Assembly: GCA_947396885.1 (NCBI GenBank)
Contig: OX377202.1
Coordinates: 63,274,643-63,338,642 of the forward strand
DNA: 64,000 nucleotides
Source: Heligmosomoides polygyrus polygyrus
Taxonomy: Eukaryota; Nematoda; Chromadorea; Rhabditida; Heligmosomidae
Direction of reading: 5' to 3'
The notes beneath the pieces were generated by a model. The model did not search any database, was not told the DNA's origin, and saw only the letters and a program-made list of their open reading frames with translations. Positions 50,577-61,945 of the stretch are shown in pieces. A program made the translations under genes and the position numbers. Within the stretch, counting starts at the first letter, position 1, and each line of letters starts with the position of its first letter.

Positions 50577-50938
50577 CCAGGGACCGGATTCATCAACGCG
50601 CACCCATGGGTGTGTTGGGTAAGAAGGTAAACATACCCACGATGTGGACATACCCACGATTCATGATAAACCTTACCCGCCAAATCGTGGCTATATCAGT
50701 GGGTAGAGAAAACCCGCCGATCCTTGTGGGTACATCCGTATACCCTCGACTCATTCGCGCCCCATTGACAAAATGGCGCTCCAGCGAGATCATCTGTTTT
50801 CGCGAAAGGCCATGTTGGGCCTTACCCTTGATTCCTTTCATGAATACGATTTGTAGCCACTACAGATTGCTGGTAGAGGGCACGATTCCCTTATGGTATC
50901 TCTACCTATACCCAGTGCTTGATGAATCCGGGCCCAGG
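50577..50938. mobile_element. MITE with ~20-bp terminal inverted repeats
   Basis: The left end CCAGGGACCGGATTCATCAA and the right end complement CCTGGGCCCGGATTCATCAA differ at 2 of 20 positions. The element is 362 bp with no transposase. The interior contains repeated ACATACCCACGAT motifs. Superfamily is uncertain (PIF/Harbinger-like by appearance), and the target duplication is unclear. Confidence 0.75.
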
Positions 50939-52183
50939 TTCATACAGCTATTGCGCGGGAAACAGTCGCCGCGAAACTGCTGATTTTTGTGCGCAACGCT
51001 CTCGAAATCTCATCTCCCTGACACCACTGGAATACAATTCCGTAAGTCATGGTTGCTAGGAGAGCGTTTGAGGTTTGATGTACTGCAACGCTCACGAAGG
51101 TCGCTACACCCGTAAGTGACAGCTGACACGCTCACCAAGGTCGCTACACCCGTAAGTGACAGCCAGATGCTCGAGATTCAGCTTACGTTCGATTCCGAGA
51201 TCATTTAGAACCGGAGGCAATTCGATAGTACGAAAAAGCTGCTTTTAAAGGTAGAAGATTGAAAAAGAGGTACTTTTCTGAAGTGCTGTTTCAGCACTGA
51301 TCAGCAGTTCTATCTATCGGTGGCGCGCTCTGTCTAAATATTTCTAGGAACAATCACAACATCTGGAGCACTTAGCACTCCTCTAACGCTTTCATAGCTT
51401 AGTGATGGTAGTCTCAATGTATACAAGCTTTACAGAAAGGTTCATTCAGCTTCACGCCCCATCGATAGAATTTTGATTGATAGGTTTTGGGCATTTCTGT
51501 GCTAACTACGATTTCTTGCATCAGCAACCACCACGATCAAGTCATGTAAAGTTCTGCGTAATCGGGAAGAGGACACTGTTCTCGTCTTCAGGCAGCAATT
51601 AGGACCTCTTTGACTCAAACTTGTCATCGAATATTTGCAGAAATGGTGGGATGGAGTTTCTGATTAGAAGGAAGCGGCTGTATCCAGATTGACTACGGGC
51701 ACTAGACCTAGTTTTTACCATTAGTCTCATTCCCTGACTTACCTAATTTTCCCAATAAGCATTCTGTTGCTTTTCTTTTCCAATAAGGAACTGGTACAGC
51801 ACAAATTAGGAGGTCGGGTCGAATCTATCACTCGAAAACAGGACCTGCATTTTAAAGAGGTTGCCGTAACTTCCATACGGGATTCCTGCGGAACGTCCTT
51901 GCATTCTTTGAAACTACATAACAATGTCATATGGAGATCGACCCCTTATGAAGTATAAGCACGAGAGACAAAAAGCGAAATTGTCGCTATGGCGTTTTAC
52001 TCACAAGCCTTTGTCTGTCCAATTTTATAACACTCCTAGCTTTGCCGATGTTATATTTATTACTCAAATTTTTGGGGGAGGGTATTTTCTTCCTATTAAG
52101 TCGGCCCGAGTTTTCGCCGTTTTTGACATCAACCTTCAACTAATCATAACTTCGCAATCCATTTTACTGTAAAAGTGCTGATT
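50939..52183. other. unassigned sequence with a small tandem duplication
   Basis: A 40-bp direct repeat (ACGCTCAC.AAGGTCGC... GTAAGTGACAGC) occurs twice at about 51,088-51,167. Nothing else was recognised. Confidence 0.5.
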
Positions 52184-52218
52184 TGCTAAATGTAATGCTA
52201 GGCGCATTACATTTGGCA
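52184..52218. other. 14-bp stem hairpin
   Basis: TGCTAAATGTAATG and CATTACATTTGGCA pair at 13 positions plus one U-G wobble, around a 7-nt loop. Function unknown. Confidence 0.6.
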
Positions 52219-52483
52219 CATCATTAAAAACATAAAAATATTTATATACAAAATACCCGTGGGAGTGATTTCTGTTTGTAAACCTTGGGTATCGACCGTC
52301 GGTATAGATTTTAACATCTCTCTTGCATACGCAAGATTTCTCCCTTGCTAGATTTCTAAGAAATACGAAGAAGAAACTCTGCGCAGGTGACTTGTGTGAG
52401 GATGGCGCGGACGTTCGAGGATATGATAATGGGAATGTGGCAACTCTTTATTTCCATGAGCAAGCCGCAGTTGCAATAGGTTT

Positions 52484-53013
52484 TCATAATTTGTAGCCCA
52501 GTTCTCGTACCACGCCGAGCTCTAATCTACTAACTCGTACTGAGTCCACTAATGATAGTGATTTCGAAACACCAAGGAAAACGCTTTGAGAGTGCTCAGA
52601 AGTGTTGCGATGGGTCTTGGTTCCGAAAAGACTAGATCTTGTCCACAATTTCGCAGAACCTGCTCGTCCGTTTAGCACGATATGCTCGTTATTATGCAAA
52701 AATACGATCTTAAAAGGATGCTTGTTGTTTTTCCAATAGGGGATTAATTCGGAAGTCGCCGTTTGACCCCATTTGTCGATGTGGCGGACCACAGAGCTTA
52801 CTATACGTATATGAACTTCTTTCCTGTTCAGGAAAGCGCACCATTGCAAAACTTTTCGATACCACAAAACTTGGGCTGATATGAACCTTTCCTGAAATTG
52901 GACATGTTGTATCTCGCAGAAAATGTGCCATGAAGAGGGTGGATCTGTGACGTGATTTCAATACAGCTACAGGTGCAGCCAAATCGATGAGAACGTCTTA
53001 CGTGAAGCTGCAA
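52484..53013 (-). other. unrecognised overlapping ORFs
   Basis: A 127-residue frame (52,484-52,867) and a 90-residue frame (52,710-52,982) overlap on the minus strand. Phrases such as VVRHIDKWGQTATSELIPYW look protein-like, and a single frameshift could connect the frames, suggesting a decayed coding sequence. I cannot assign a family. Confidence 0.3.
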
Positions 53014-53288
53014 ATTCTGAATCTAGGGCAGCAGTCACGACCTCAATTCTCACACAAAATCGCACAGAGAAAGACAATGCTGACATGAAGTGGAAGAGGT
53101 TTTACTCCATACAGTGAATCATTAAGCAGCTGAAGCGCATCTGGGATGCGTAAAAAGGGCAAGTGCCAAAGATTCGTCATGTTCCATGTTCGACTGTCGT
53201 TGAATCTTGGCATGCTGTTCTTTATTTGTGTTGTAGAATCTCATGTAAAGCTGTTGAGCCAAGATTGGTATACTCCTTTATTCGGCTT

Positions 53289-53315
53289 ACGTTTCGGCGT
53301 AACCGCCTTCTTCAG
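53289..53315 (-). other. hammerhead-like hairpin motif of PLE copy 2
   Basis: CTGAAGA, extra A, GGCG stem, GUUA loop, CGCC, GAAAC, GT. The stem differs by compensating changes from the 3.1-kb copy (GGGC/GCCC), showing that the paired structure rather than the sequence is conserved. The triplet after GAAAC is not a clear NUH. Confidence 0.55.
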
Positions 53316-53521
53316 AGCCTGGAGAAGACAAAAGGAGTTGGAAAAATTACCCGCCCAAGGATCATTTCAAGTTACAGGAGCTTCAGAAGCAAGTGATGGA
53401 ATGAGACGAAAAGAGGAGTAAGGCAACCCGACTGACCTTATAAGACAGCAGAGAGACTGCTAAGTCACCCTCGGATGGAGAAAGACGTGGATGAATGAGA
53501 CTCTCCCTTCGGGTCCTATCC

Positions 53522-53840
53522 TCAGCGACTTGCTGATTGGCGCCCTCCTGGGCGAAGCCCACAGAGGTCGGCAAATGGAGCCAGCTCCTGAATAACGGCC
53601 ACCCGCTCCTCTTTCCTGTTGATTGTGGGGTTCTTGAACGCTATCCACAACGCCTCCAGGGTCTTCCGCGCTGCAATATCGGATTCGCGTGCTAAGATCG
53701 TCACCTCCACCCCAATCGTCGTGCCATTATGGATTCGGAGTCTGTGCTCCCCCAATGGAGTAGAGACTTTGCACTTATTCAACCCATCAGCGTGCTCTTT
53801 CACCCTGACCCAAAGAGGTCTGTGTCTGTATTCGTCATGT
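53522..53840 (-). pseudogene. GIY-YIG endonuclease C-terminal fragment of PLE copy 2
   Basis: The frame reads RPLWVRVKEHADGLNKCKVS, then KTLEALWIAFKNPTINRKEE and IQELAPFADLCGL. The basic helix ending in KEH, the metal-binding glutamate in EALWI and the NPTINRKEE motif correspond one-to-one with the ORF at 2,343-2,933. The GIY-YIG strands themselves are missing. Confidence 0.82.
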
Positions 53841-55678
53841 TTTTTTGTTGTTGCTGAAAGGTGTCATCGCCATTCATTTTTACATACTCCATTTGCACAT
53901 CAATATTTAAAAAGAAATAAAACGATGAACAAGAAACAAAAACTGCCGAAAAAACTCACACGCGAGAGCTTGTATATAGCTCTGATAAGAATCTGCAGCA
54001 GGTAGAATTAGACAGTAACTGCGAATCTTGACGGTGGAGATGGACTACAGGGACAGGGCAAAAGCCCGAGGGAGGTTTCGAGCGACCAACAGCGTTAATA
54101 AATGGAAAGCAAACCTAACTAATAGACAAACAAACCATCTGCAGCGTAGGAAAAGCGAGGGAGAATTAGCAGCAGAAGAGCTGAGTTGAAGAAGATTCGC
54201 CTTCGTTTCATTGTTCCTCATTCGGCGACTAAAATTGCTAGTCTCTCTAAGTCAACCCAACAATCACAGGACATGGCTGTCACTCGGATGGCTCTCCGCA
54301 CGGTGGTGGGTACGGGAGGGGAGGGTTTGGGAGGGGCTGACGCGGCTTCCAGTGGAACTGAAATGAGCAACAACATTTTCTCGAATCGTACCAGTACTCC
54401 GCGCCATCAAACAACGATGTCCGAAAGGATAGTGAGAAATCGGCCAGAATGCATTTAATTGTTGCTCTACTCAACTCGTGTGGTGCACTGACGACGAGAT
54501 TGTAGGTACGGCGGACGCCTAAAAGCTTACAGAAGTTTCTTTTCGTAGCATATGCTATAAAAAGTAGCTCAAACTGAAAAAGAAGCACCTAGCGTGTAGC
54601 AGCAAGCGAGAGGAGGAAGCCAGGAGGCTCGCCTCTCAAGTGTCAGATACAACAACATGGTCAGCAATGAACAGGAGCAAAGACCGTCGCCAGGTTCCAG
54701 GCATTGGCCGTCACGGCGAGCCTCAGCCATTAGTCCTCACAATCGAAGTTAATCTCCAAGATCTCGACGCACGAAACCTAGCTTCGGTTCACGTTGAAAC
54801 GCGAAGGAGGCAACGCAATCGCGAAATTTGGCACTATGTATTTGCGGTGATTACATGAACTGAAATCTTCACACCTCCGAGCTGTGCTGGCTAGGAGTCC
54901 CGTGACGCTTCCCTTTTGTAATATCAAGGTCAGCGTGCCTTCGGAAGCGCGTCGTCTATTGAAATTAATCAACCAGATAGCGCTCCTTGACATGGAAGCG
55001 ATACGAGGGAACAATTAATTCGGTGGAGGACTGAAAGCGCGTAAAGTGCCTCATATATCTTATTTTCATAGAAGACTATCCCCAACTAGTAGCTGGCGTA
55101 AACCACTCTAGTCCTATGCACAACACGAAGAGTTCGTTGGTAGAAGCACAAGGTGTATAGAATCCACAAAAAATGTAAAATTAAAAATGGGAATTAACTC
55201 TCCGTTGTACATCGGCAGCAAATTTAAACGAACTGTCCAATGAGCAAAAAAATGGGTGTGGTAGGCCACGTATTCTGGACAGTGGGCTAATCTTTACAGG
55301 CTGCTATTTTAGAGGATACAATATTACGGCACTCAAGGACGAAGCAGTTATGACAACTTTGCAGCTGAAAGCTGGATAAATGGCTGAAGAGGCATGCCAT
55401 GGCACATAGGATTTCACCGCCTTTCTGGAACATATTGCCTCAAGCACATGCCAAAATTTTAATGGAAAGATAGGTATGAATCGTCAAGTGGCTAGGTTGT
55501 AAGCTATTACAACGATGGCTGGCTGCGATCAAAACTCAGGCGCCAGGAGGATTCGACTTTCTATGAAGACCCTCGTCTTGACTGGTTCCATGCTAATATC
55601 AGCGGCCGGCTCACTTCGATATACGGGTGAGTGCTGATCGCTCCCACGAGGTGTGGATGTTGCTTCCCATCAAATGGC
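53841..55678. other. unassigned sequence
   Basis: No recognised gene or element. Confidence 0.45.
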
Positions 55679-55742
55679 GGTGGTGTAATGGCGTAGAGCA
55701 TTCCCGTCCGGTCAGCAGCAAGTTCGGGTTCAAGTACCACCT
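55679..55742 (+). repeat. tRNA-like fold, pseudogene or SINE head
   Basis: GGTGGTGTAATGGCGTAGAG, an intervening CATTCCCGTCCGGTC, and a B box GGGTTCAAGTACC. The first six bases (GGTGGT) pair with ACCACC at the 3' end. The length of 64 nt is short for a tRNA and the anticodon arm is not convincing, so it is treated as a tRNA-derived sequence. Confidence 0.4.
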
Positions 55743-57773
55743 AACGCTAGAGTTTTGATCGCAACCAAACAGCGTTGTATCAGCTTAGCAATTCAGTGCC
55801 ATCGCTGAAGCACGTGAAAAATTTCGGTATGCAAAGAAGCTAAGTGAATATAGGAGAAAGATGTCAACCATTCCAATGTCCTCACTCAGCTGCACAGACA
55901 CACACTGGCTCTGCGAGCCCAAGATAGTATTTATAAGAAAAGATTTGAGAGAAAGGGTTATCTGTACCAACTACTACTACAACTCAAAATGTTCTATAAC
56001 CGTTTGAAGTTTAGGAGAATTTTGGTGAGACACGTTTTCTTCACTTTGGTATATTCAGCCTTAGTTTTGCCTTTGTAGAGTAGAAGAAAGATTAGCTAAG
56101 ATTAGCTTGATTTAAGAGATCTGACATATAGATATGATCCATTAGCGTCGCCCCGGGTTTGGTACAGAGAGAAACTTCAAAAGGGTTTTGACCGCTCTGG
56201 ACGATATTAAGCATACATTCGATCTATTTTTCAAGAAGTGAGAGTTTAGGGTAGTGCGGTTATAAGGCTTCTCTTTCAGTGAGCTGCTCAGTTCTGGTTC
56301 CAACTCCGAACTTAGCGTTAGCCCTGGATTAACGAGACACATACGTGGCTCACTCAAGTGTGCGCTTCACACGTATCGCAACCAGTTCCGTAGTGAAGCG
56401 GATGAACACCATCTACCCCTCATGCAGTAGGTGACGAAGCTGCAGAGTGCTCAAAGTGCTGAGCGAAGGGAGGGCTTATCATACTCGGGAGGGACGGTTG
56501 ATTGCGATGACTTGCAGCCGCGGAGTGCCGGAGAATACGCGGAAAATAAGTAGCGATCGTTCAAGCGGATAAGGCGTTCGCGATGTCCATAGGAACCTCG
56601 GCCGGGCTAAACACTCACTCAACTGCCACCAGTTCCCCCTGTTCTTCATCTGGGATCAGGCGTCAAAGAATTCCGTGCAAAAACAATCCACGGCTCCACT
56701 ATTACTATGCAAATAGTGTGTTGAGCTCCGGACAGGACTCTAAATGAACCGCAAACTGGATAAATAATGCCGAAATGCTCTCCGGTTCAGAAATAGGTGG
56801 GAGCAGCTTTGTCGCCTGAAAGCGGCCAACACGGGAGCTCCCCTTGAGGCTCGCAAAACATTAAACGCCGATTTGTATCGACGCCCCGACGGGCCGCTTC
56901 ATATGGATCGACTGAGGCGGCGATATGCGAGATGAACGACGAGGACAAAGCATGCTGGCGAGCTCTATCAGCACAGAAAATTCCGGCACTTCCAGGCGAA
57001 TAGGCAGCGAGTCAATGAGTGTCCATGGAACTTCCAGAGCGGAAGTGTCGTCCTCCATACGTCAGCTCTATAGCGACGCCTCGAGATGGAAAAGAGTTCC
57101 GGTGACGCGGCAGTCGCCATCACGGAGGCGTAAGTTAAGATTTAAGACGACGCCGGCGAAATCCCCGTGGTTGTGGCATCACCACCTTTAATCATAATCA
57201 GATGGCAGCCTGAAAGGCAGAATTAGCTTCGAAAGCCGGGCGCGAGGCTAGATCTATGATCATCTGTTCCAAAATCCATTTGCCACCACAGGATAGAAGG
57301 CTGCACAAGAACAACTGTTTAGGGAACCCTATATTGAGGCAGAGAAGTAGAGTCAGGAAGAATTGTCAAATATGCGCTCCGTTTTGCAAAAAAGAGCCAG
57401 ATCTGAGAGATGTTTTCTGTAGATGAAGACAAAAGGCATCCTTCTTACGTCCGTTAAGATCAGTACCTGCTGCTATTTTAAAGAGGGTACTGCTCACGGA
57501 CGCGTGAAGCGTAATGAACTCGGGCGGCAACATTACTAGATCTTTTTCAAGGAAAAGGTTAGCTACACCCCTTCGGGAACGAGGAATGGGTTACGCAGTT
57601 TTTTGTCTGTTAAAGGCACAACACTTAATTAACTTTCTAACAATAGCAAATCACTGCATTCCAAATGAGCGTTTAAACCTCCATGCAGTAAGAATCACAC
57701 AGTGATGGGGAAAAGAGAAGAGTTCGTTGAAGTCGGATCAACAGTTTTTTAACCTTTCTATTATTTCGTGTTG
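55743..57773. other. unassigned sequence
   Basis: No recognised gene or element. The ORFs at 56,861-57,191 on opposite strands are mutual shadows without a known domain. Confidence 0.45.
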
Positions 57774-58064
57774 AGCGCGTGTAGCGCAGTCGGAGGATGT
57801 GCCGGCTGTCGCTTGTATCCGATACCAGGTTCATGGTTCGGATTTCCCTCCCAAGCCAACCAAGCCTTCCATCTCTCCTGGGTCGGCGAATTAGTGCCAG
57901 ACGTTGGGAAGAATAAAGCGCTGACTAGCTCATCGGCTGGTCATCCCAAGACATTGTATGGATAAATACGCATTCAAATCACCTCCACAAAATTCTGTAG
58001 AAGTAGAATGCGTGGGGCATCCCAAAAGGGTTTGAATAGCGCCGTCCTTTATCCTTCTTATCCT
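57774..58064 (+). repeat. tRNA-derived SINE copy
   Basis: Full-length match to the 35-kb copy: GTGTAGCGCAGTCGGAGGAT head, CCAGGTTCATGGTTCG, the CCAACCAAGCCTTCCATC middle and a TTTATCCTTCTTATCCTTT tail. An imperfect target duplication (TTATTTCGTGTT / TTATTTCTTGTGTT) flanks it. Confidence 0.88.
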
Positions 58065-60261
58065 TTATTTCTTGTGTTAAGGCGAGGGCTATGCCTGTTT
58101 TTAAGTTAATAATTCATCAAAAACAGGATTCTATTCCAACGATAAATCCTATGGAGAGATTACATTGACTGATTTTGAGAACTCAAGAAGATCAGCAGTA
58201 CGACGACTAATTCCTTTATCAGGATACCATATTTGAGAGGAAGCGCTAGAGTACCGGATCATTGACAAGGTAGCAACCGTCAACCCCGTGAACGTGGTGA
58301 TCGAAAATCAAGTCAAGTGACTGAGCGAAAAATCCGATGCCAGAAATCCGCTTGCAGATATGTTGTTTTGAAGAGTATCCAGTTTGACATGAAAATGGCT
58401 GTTATCTACGTACCCGTTATATAAGCATAACCTTATTCCGTATTTCAATGATGCTTCAGTATGGGCGTAAGTGTGCAAATGACTGCAAACTGCTAACCTT
58501 CAAAGCACAGTGATGTCCGAGCCAATTTGTCTCTCTAAATATTTGCACGTTCCTAGAAGGTGGAGCAGACGTGTACCCAGTCAGATCATCTTCCTACATC
58601 AACCCGTTCATCAAAGTAATTAGCCTAAGATGTGACAAGAATTTTAAAAAGTTTGGATGCCGACATACAACTGGCTCGAAGAGAGCTCAGCACCTAAGGA
58701 GGTGCAAAACGGGCATTTAAAATTGAATGAAAAAAGTAAATAGGATGGGATAGAAGTCCGAAACAACGAAACGCCTTCCACGGAAGCATGGAAAAGAGTC
58801 GCTGCAAAAGAATGACCGAAACCAAAAATTTCGGATAGATGAACAATTCAGAACACTTATGGTTATTCTTCCCAAAAATATTCGGATAATGGAAGTTTCC
58901 GTCAAATCCGCTTCAAAGCTGAAAACAATCTGATGGAAAGCTTAAAAACGACTCGATAGCGCCCAAACACTTAAAGCATCAGCTTCTACACGAAACAAGG
59001 ACATATCGAAGCAATTAAAAAAATAAATGCTATACTGATACACTTTTAATTAAACTAAACAACTAGGTGTTCCAGAGAAGGGAAGTTGTTTGAGGGAATT
59101 GAGAAAAATTGAAGTCAAGCGCTGCAACCTCTCTGTGGAACACTATAATTACGATGAAACAAATTACAGGTCGATTTCTTGAAGATTCTAACCCAAAAGC
59201 AAAAATCTGAGGCGAACGGATTAAACACGAAAAACGTGTAGTAAGCGACATTCAACTGGATTTTTTGCCCAGTCTTGTGCTACTCGTCGAGGTGTGCTTA
59301 CTAAGCCAAGGCAAACAAGAGATTTGCCTACCCCATATTGACTTAGCAAAAAACACGACTGAAACATGAATTTCTCGAAGCAGTAGCAGAATGGGTTGGA
59401 AATAATCTTCCAGAGTTCTCCTTCAACGAAAGCTGTTTCGGCGGAGATAATGCCGGTGCGGAAAAGCAAATTGAAGTGCAGGGACATGCAAGTGATGGCG
59501 CGCGAATGGATTTCATCTACACTAATGGATTCGACGACCAAAGATGCCACAACGAAGAGAATTTGTCAGGATGAAAAGGAAATAATCGTTGGGAAAACAA
59601 GAGGCGGAGCAGGACGGATGATCTACGAGCAAGTTCCAGAGTACGCTGGCTATTCCTGAGCAGATCAACCTCATACGCCATCAAGCAGAGCTCTAAATTT
59701 AACGTTCTAAAGATGGGAGTAAATCAACAGTGGCTGGAATTGCTGGTGGCCAGAGAAGATTGATTGCTGTCGCAGCGACACCTTCAGGAACGTGGGCAGC
59801 TCACATTACGCGAAAATACGCGGTACAGATGCGGAGCGTGGCCTAATCGGTCTATTAACATAATGTAATCAAAGACTGAGGGCGGTGATTGGAAGCAGTG
59901 CTGGTGGGGTAGATGGAGCGGCAAAGTTTGCCCATTATTAGCCGGAGGCCCGGGCACCGCACTGCGTGGCAGAAGTAGGGCTGCCTAATAATAAACGAGG
60001 TTAGCCGGATACGCTGCATTAAGAGAGGCGACGTTCACGCAGGAAGCCAGCGAACGACGCACGGAGACTCCGCCACATCGCAGCTAGCCAAGGGTCACGG
60101 TCTACGCCTGCTACTCTAGGAGGACGGAAGCTTTTCATCTCCAAGTGCAGCCAAAGCGACTGTCAGGAGCAGAAGCTGGGAGATTCGGGCCTGTGGCGCG
60201 GTCATGCAGGCTGCGAGCTCCTAGTTATGCTGTGCAACCATCCTGACTAAAAACGAACGAC
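58065..60261. other. unassigned sequence
   Basis: No recognised gene or element. Confidence 0.45.
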
Positions 60262-60705
60262 GTGCGGATCACGTTTCAGCAGAGCTGGAAGCGCACGCAC
60301 ACCTCCACGTCCTTGTCATATCTGACATACCGCACTCCTGGAGGACCACATTATGCATTCATCGATTTCTTCTTGAAGGAATACCCCTTCGAGAAGATGA
60401 TAATGCACTCGACAGCTTTTGCAACAGCATCCAATAAATTGATGAGCTTCATATCGCCTTCTTCTTTCGCATCTGCTTTTTCCTCTGCGAATCAACACTT
60501 TTACTGCGGAAATACTGAGGGAGAACTACATATGGTGTTCGCAGCTTCCGGCCAATACGACCGAGCAGAGCGAGTGACTCAAGACAAACAAGGAGCGAGT
60601 GTGCGTAGATTATTCGAATCTACCTTCGAGTCATTAGCCCCGAAAACAGCATTTCTCGAGCATTATTCCGCAACTTCAGAGCGGGGACTGCAACTACTCG
60701 AATAA
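60262..60705 (+). other. unrecognised ORF, 147 codons
   Basis: Open frame without a known domain. The segment YAFIDFFLKEYPFEKM at about residues 31-46 resembles LLEFFVREYPFLQTEH encoded on the same strand at about 61,843-61,890. This hints at a decayed repeat family, though the true coding strand could be the opposite one. Confidence 0.25.
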
Positions 60706-61410
60706 ACGATAAATCACCCATGTGGACACGCCATTCGTTCTGCTTCTCGAGATATCGTTAGAGAGGTTGGAGTCCGTACATAGTCTGTAGCAGCTATATG
60801 AGCCAGAGCTCTTCGTATTCTCAGAAACAGGCACAAAAGCTAAGAACCACGAGTACAGATCCAGATCACTCAAAATCGGACTTTCCTCAACGCAAAGTGA
60901 TTATGCTGCTGCAGCCTCAATACTGGTGAAAACCGGTGTTTGAGAAGTGGAAGGCGAAATTCGGTTCGAGGTAGGGAATCACGGAGAACGCAACGGACGT
61001 ATTATGCATGGAAATCGGTCTCCTCAATAACAACCCCCAATACGACTCAAAGGGGGCGAAACTGTAGGCAGCTTTCCTGCAAGATCAAACAAATAAGAAC
61101 TCTGTTGATGGCTATTCTGGTACGCCAACGCCGAGTGGTGAGGAATACAAATGTCTTCTCAGGCTCGTTTGCCACTCCACAAAGCCTACTATATAAAGAA
61201 TAACCAGAAATGGTAAAGACATGCTAATCAACCTTTTAACACTCACGTCGCCTAGAATCTTATTAAGCTGGCTTACTGCCATCAACGGATGCACTATTAT
61301 GTATTCGGATGCTAAAGCATGCAGGATTCAGGGTGCTCAATCCACACAAGGATGCCGTAGCTTCTGTTAGCCAGGTTTTCAGCGAAATTTTGACTGAAAG
61401 AGCATGGCAT

Positions 61411-61438
61411 CATGATGAGTCGTTGACCCGAAACGTGT
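61411..61438 (+). other. hairpin-GAAAC motif, weak copy
   Basis: ATGATGA, GTC-GTT-GAC, CC, GAAAC, GTGTA. The layout is similar to the PLE motif but with a shorter stem and different leading bases, and no PLE coding sequence was seen upstream. It could be coincidental. Confidence 0.25.
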
Positions 61439-61457
61439 AAAAGCACCTAGGCCACCC

Positions 61458-61502
61458 AGATTTTTTTTCTTCTTCTTTTCTTCTTCTTTTTTCTTTTTTT
61501 TA
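61458..61502. repeat. pyrimidine-rich (TTC/TTTTCTT)n tract
   Basis: About 45 bases of T and C with no A or G on the plus strand. Confidence 0.9.
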
Positions 61503-61537
61503 GATTTTCTAAAAGCTGACAACGAACGCTGATCTAA

Positions 61538-61945
61538 CTAGTGTGGCCGGATTTGTTCGCTATCAGTTCCCAAGAAATCTGTATGGAGCCTTAACGCAAG
61601 AGATGCGCATAGCTTCTGATGTCGGCTGTTCCATGTCAAATTTCGCATGCTCGCTGAAGCATCTGGCGCAATAGCATAGCGTGTATGTGCTAGATCTCGT
61701 ATTGAGAGAGGCTTCGTTACATCAGGACTGATAATAAAACACCGGTGCACTGAAACCGCAATGGAGCGACATACAGAGCGAAGTCTGTTACGAGAACATG
61801 CAGTGCAATCCACTGGAAGTATGAGGCAGTATGGGGCAGTATTTCTGCTTGAATTTTTCGTTCGAGAGTATCCTTTCTTGCAGACTGAGCACTTTTCGTA
61901 CCACACTGCTTCTGTAGAACCATCTCCGGGCATTGCTAAGATCAA
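61538..61945 (-). other. unrecognised ORF, 135 codons
   Basis: Open frame with CSVCKKGYSRTKNSSRNTAP near the N-terminus, loosely like a single zinc-finger (BED-type) pattern but lacking confirmed histidines. It is related at the DNA level to 60,340-60,430. Function unknown. Confidence 0.25.

Larger units (their letters stand above)
53240..53840 (-). mobile_element. Penelope-like element copy 2, 3' fragment
   Basis: It begins inside the GIY-YIG domain (5'-truncated) and runs through the stop at 53,522 into a 3' region. That region contains a TATA-like box (CTTATAAGG, 53,437-53,445) and the hairpin-GAAAC motif at 53,289-53,315. The order and the 127-bp TATA-to-hairpin distance match the element at 2.3-3.3 kb. 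Confidence 0.8.

Noticed and set aside
55679..55742. Functional tRNA gene
   Set aside because: Acceptor pairing and a B box exist, but the sequence is too short and the anticodon arm does not fold properly.
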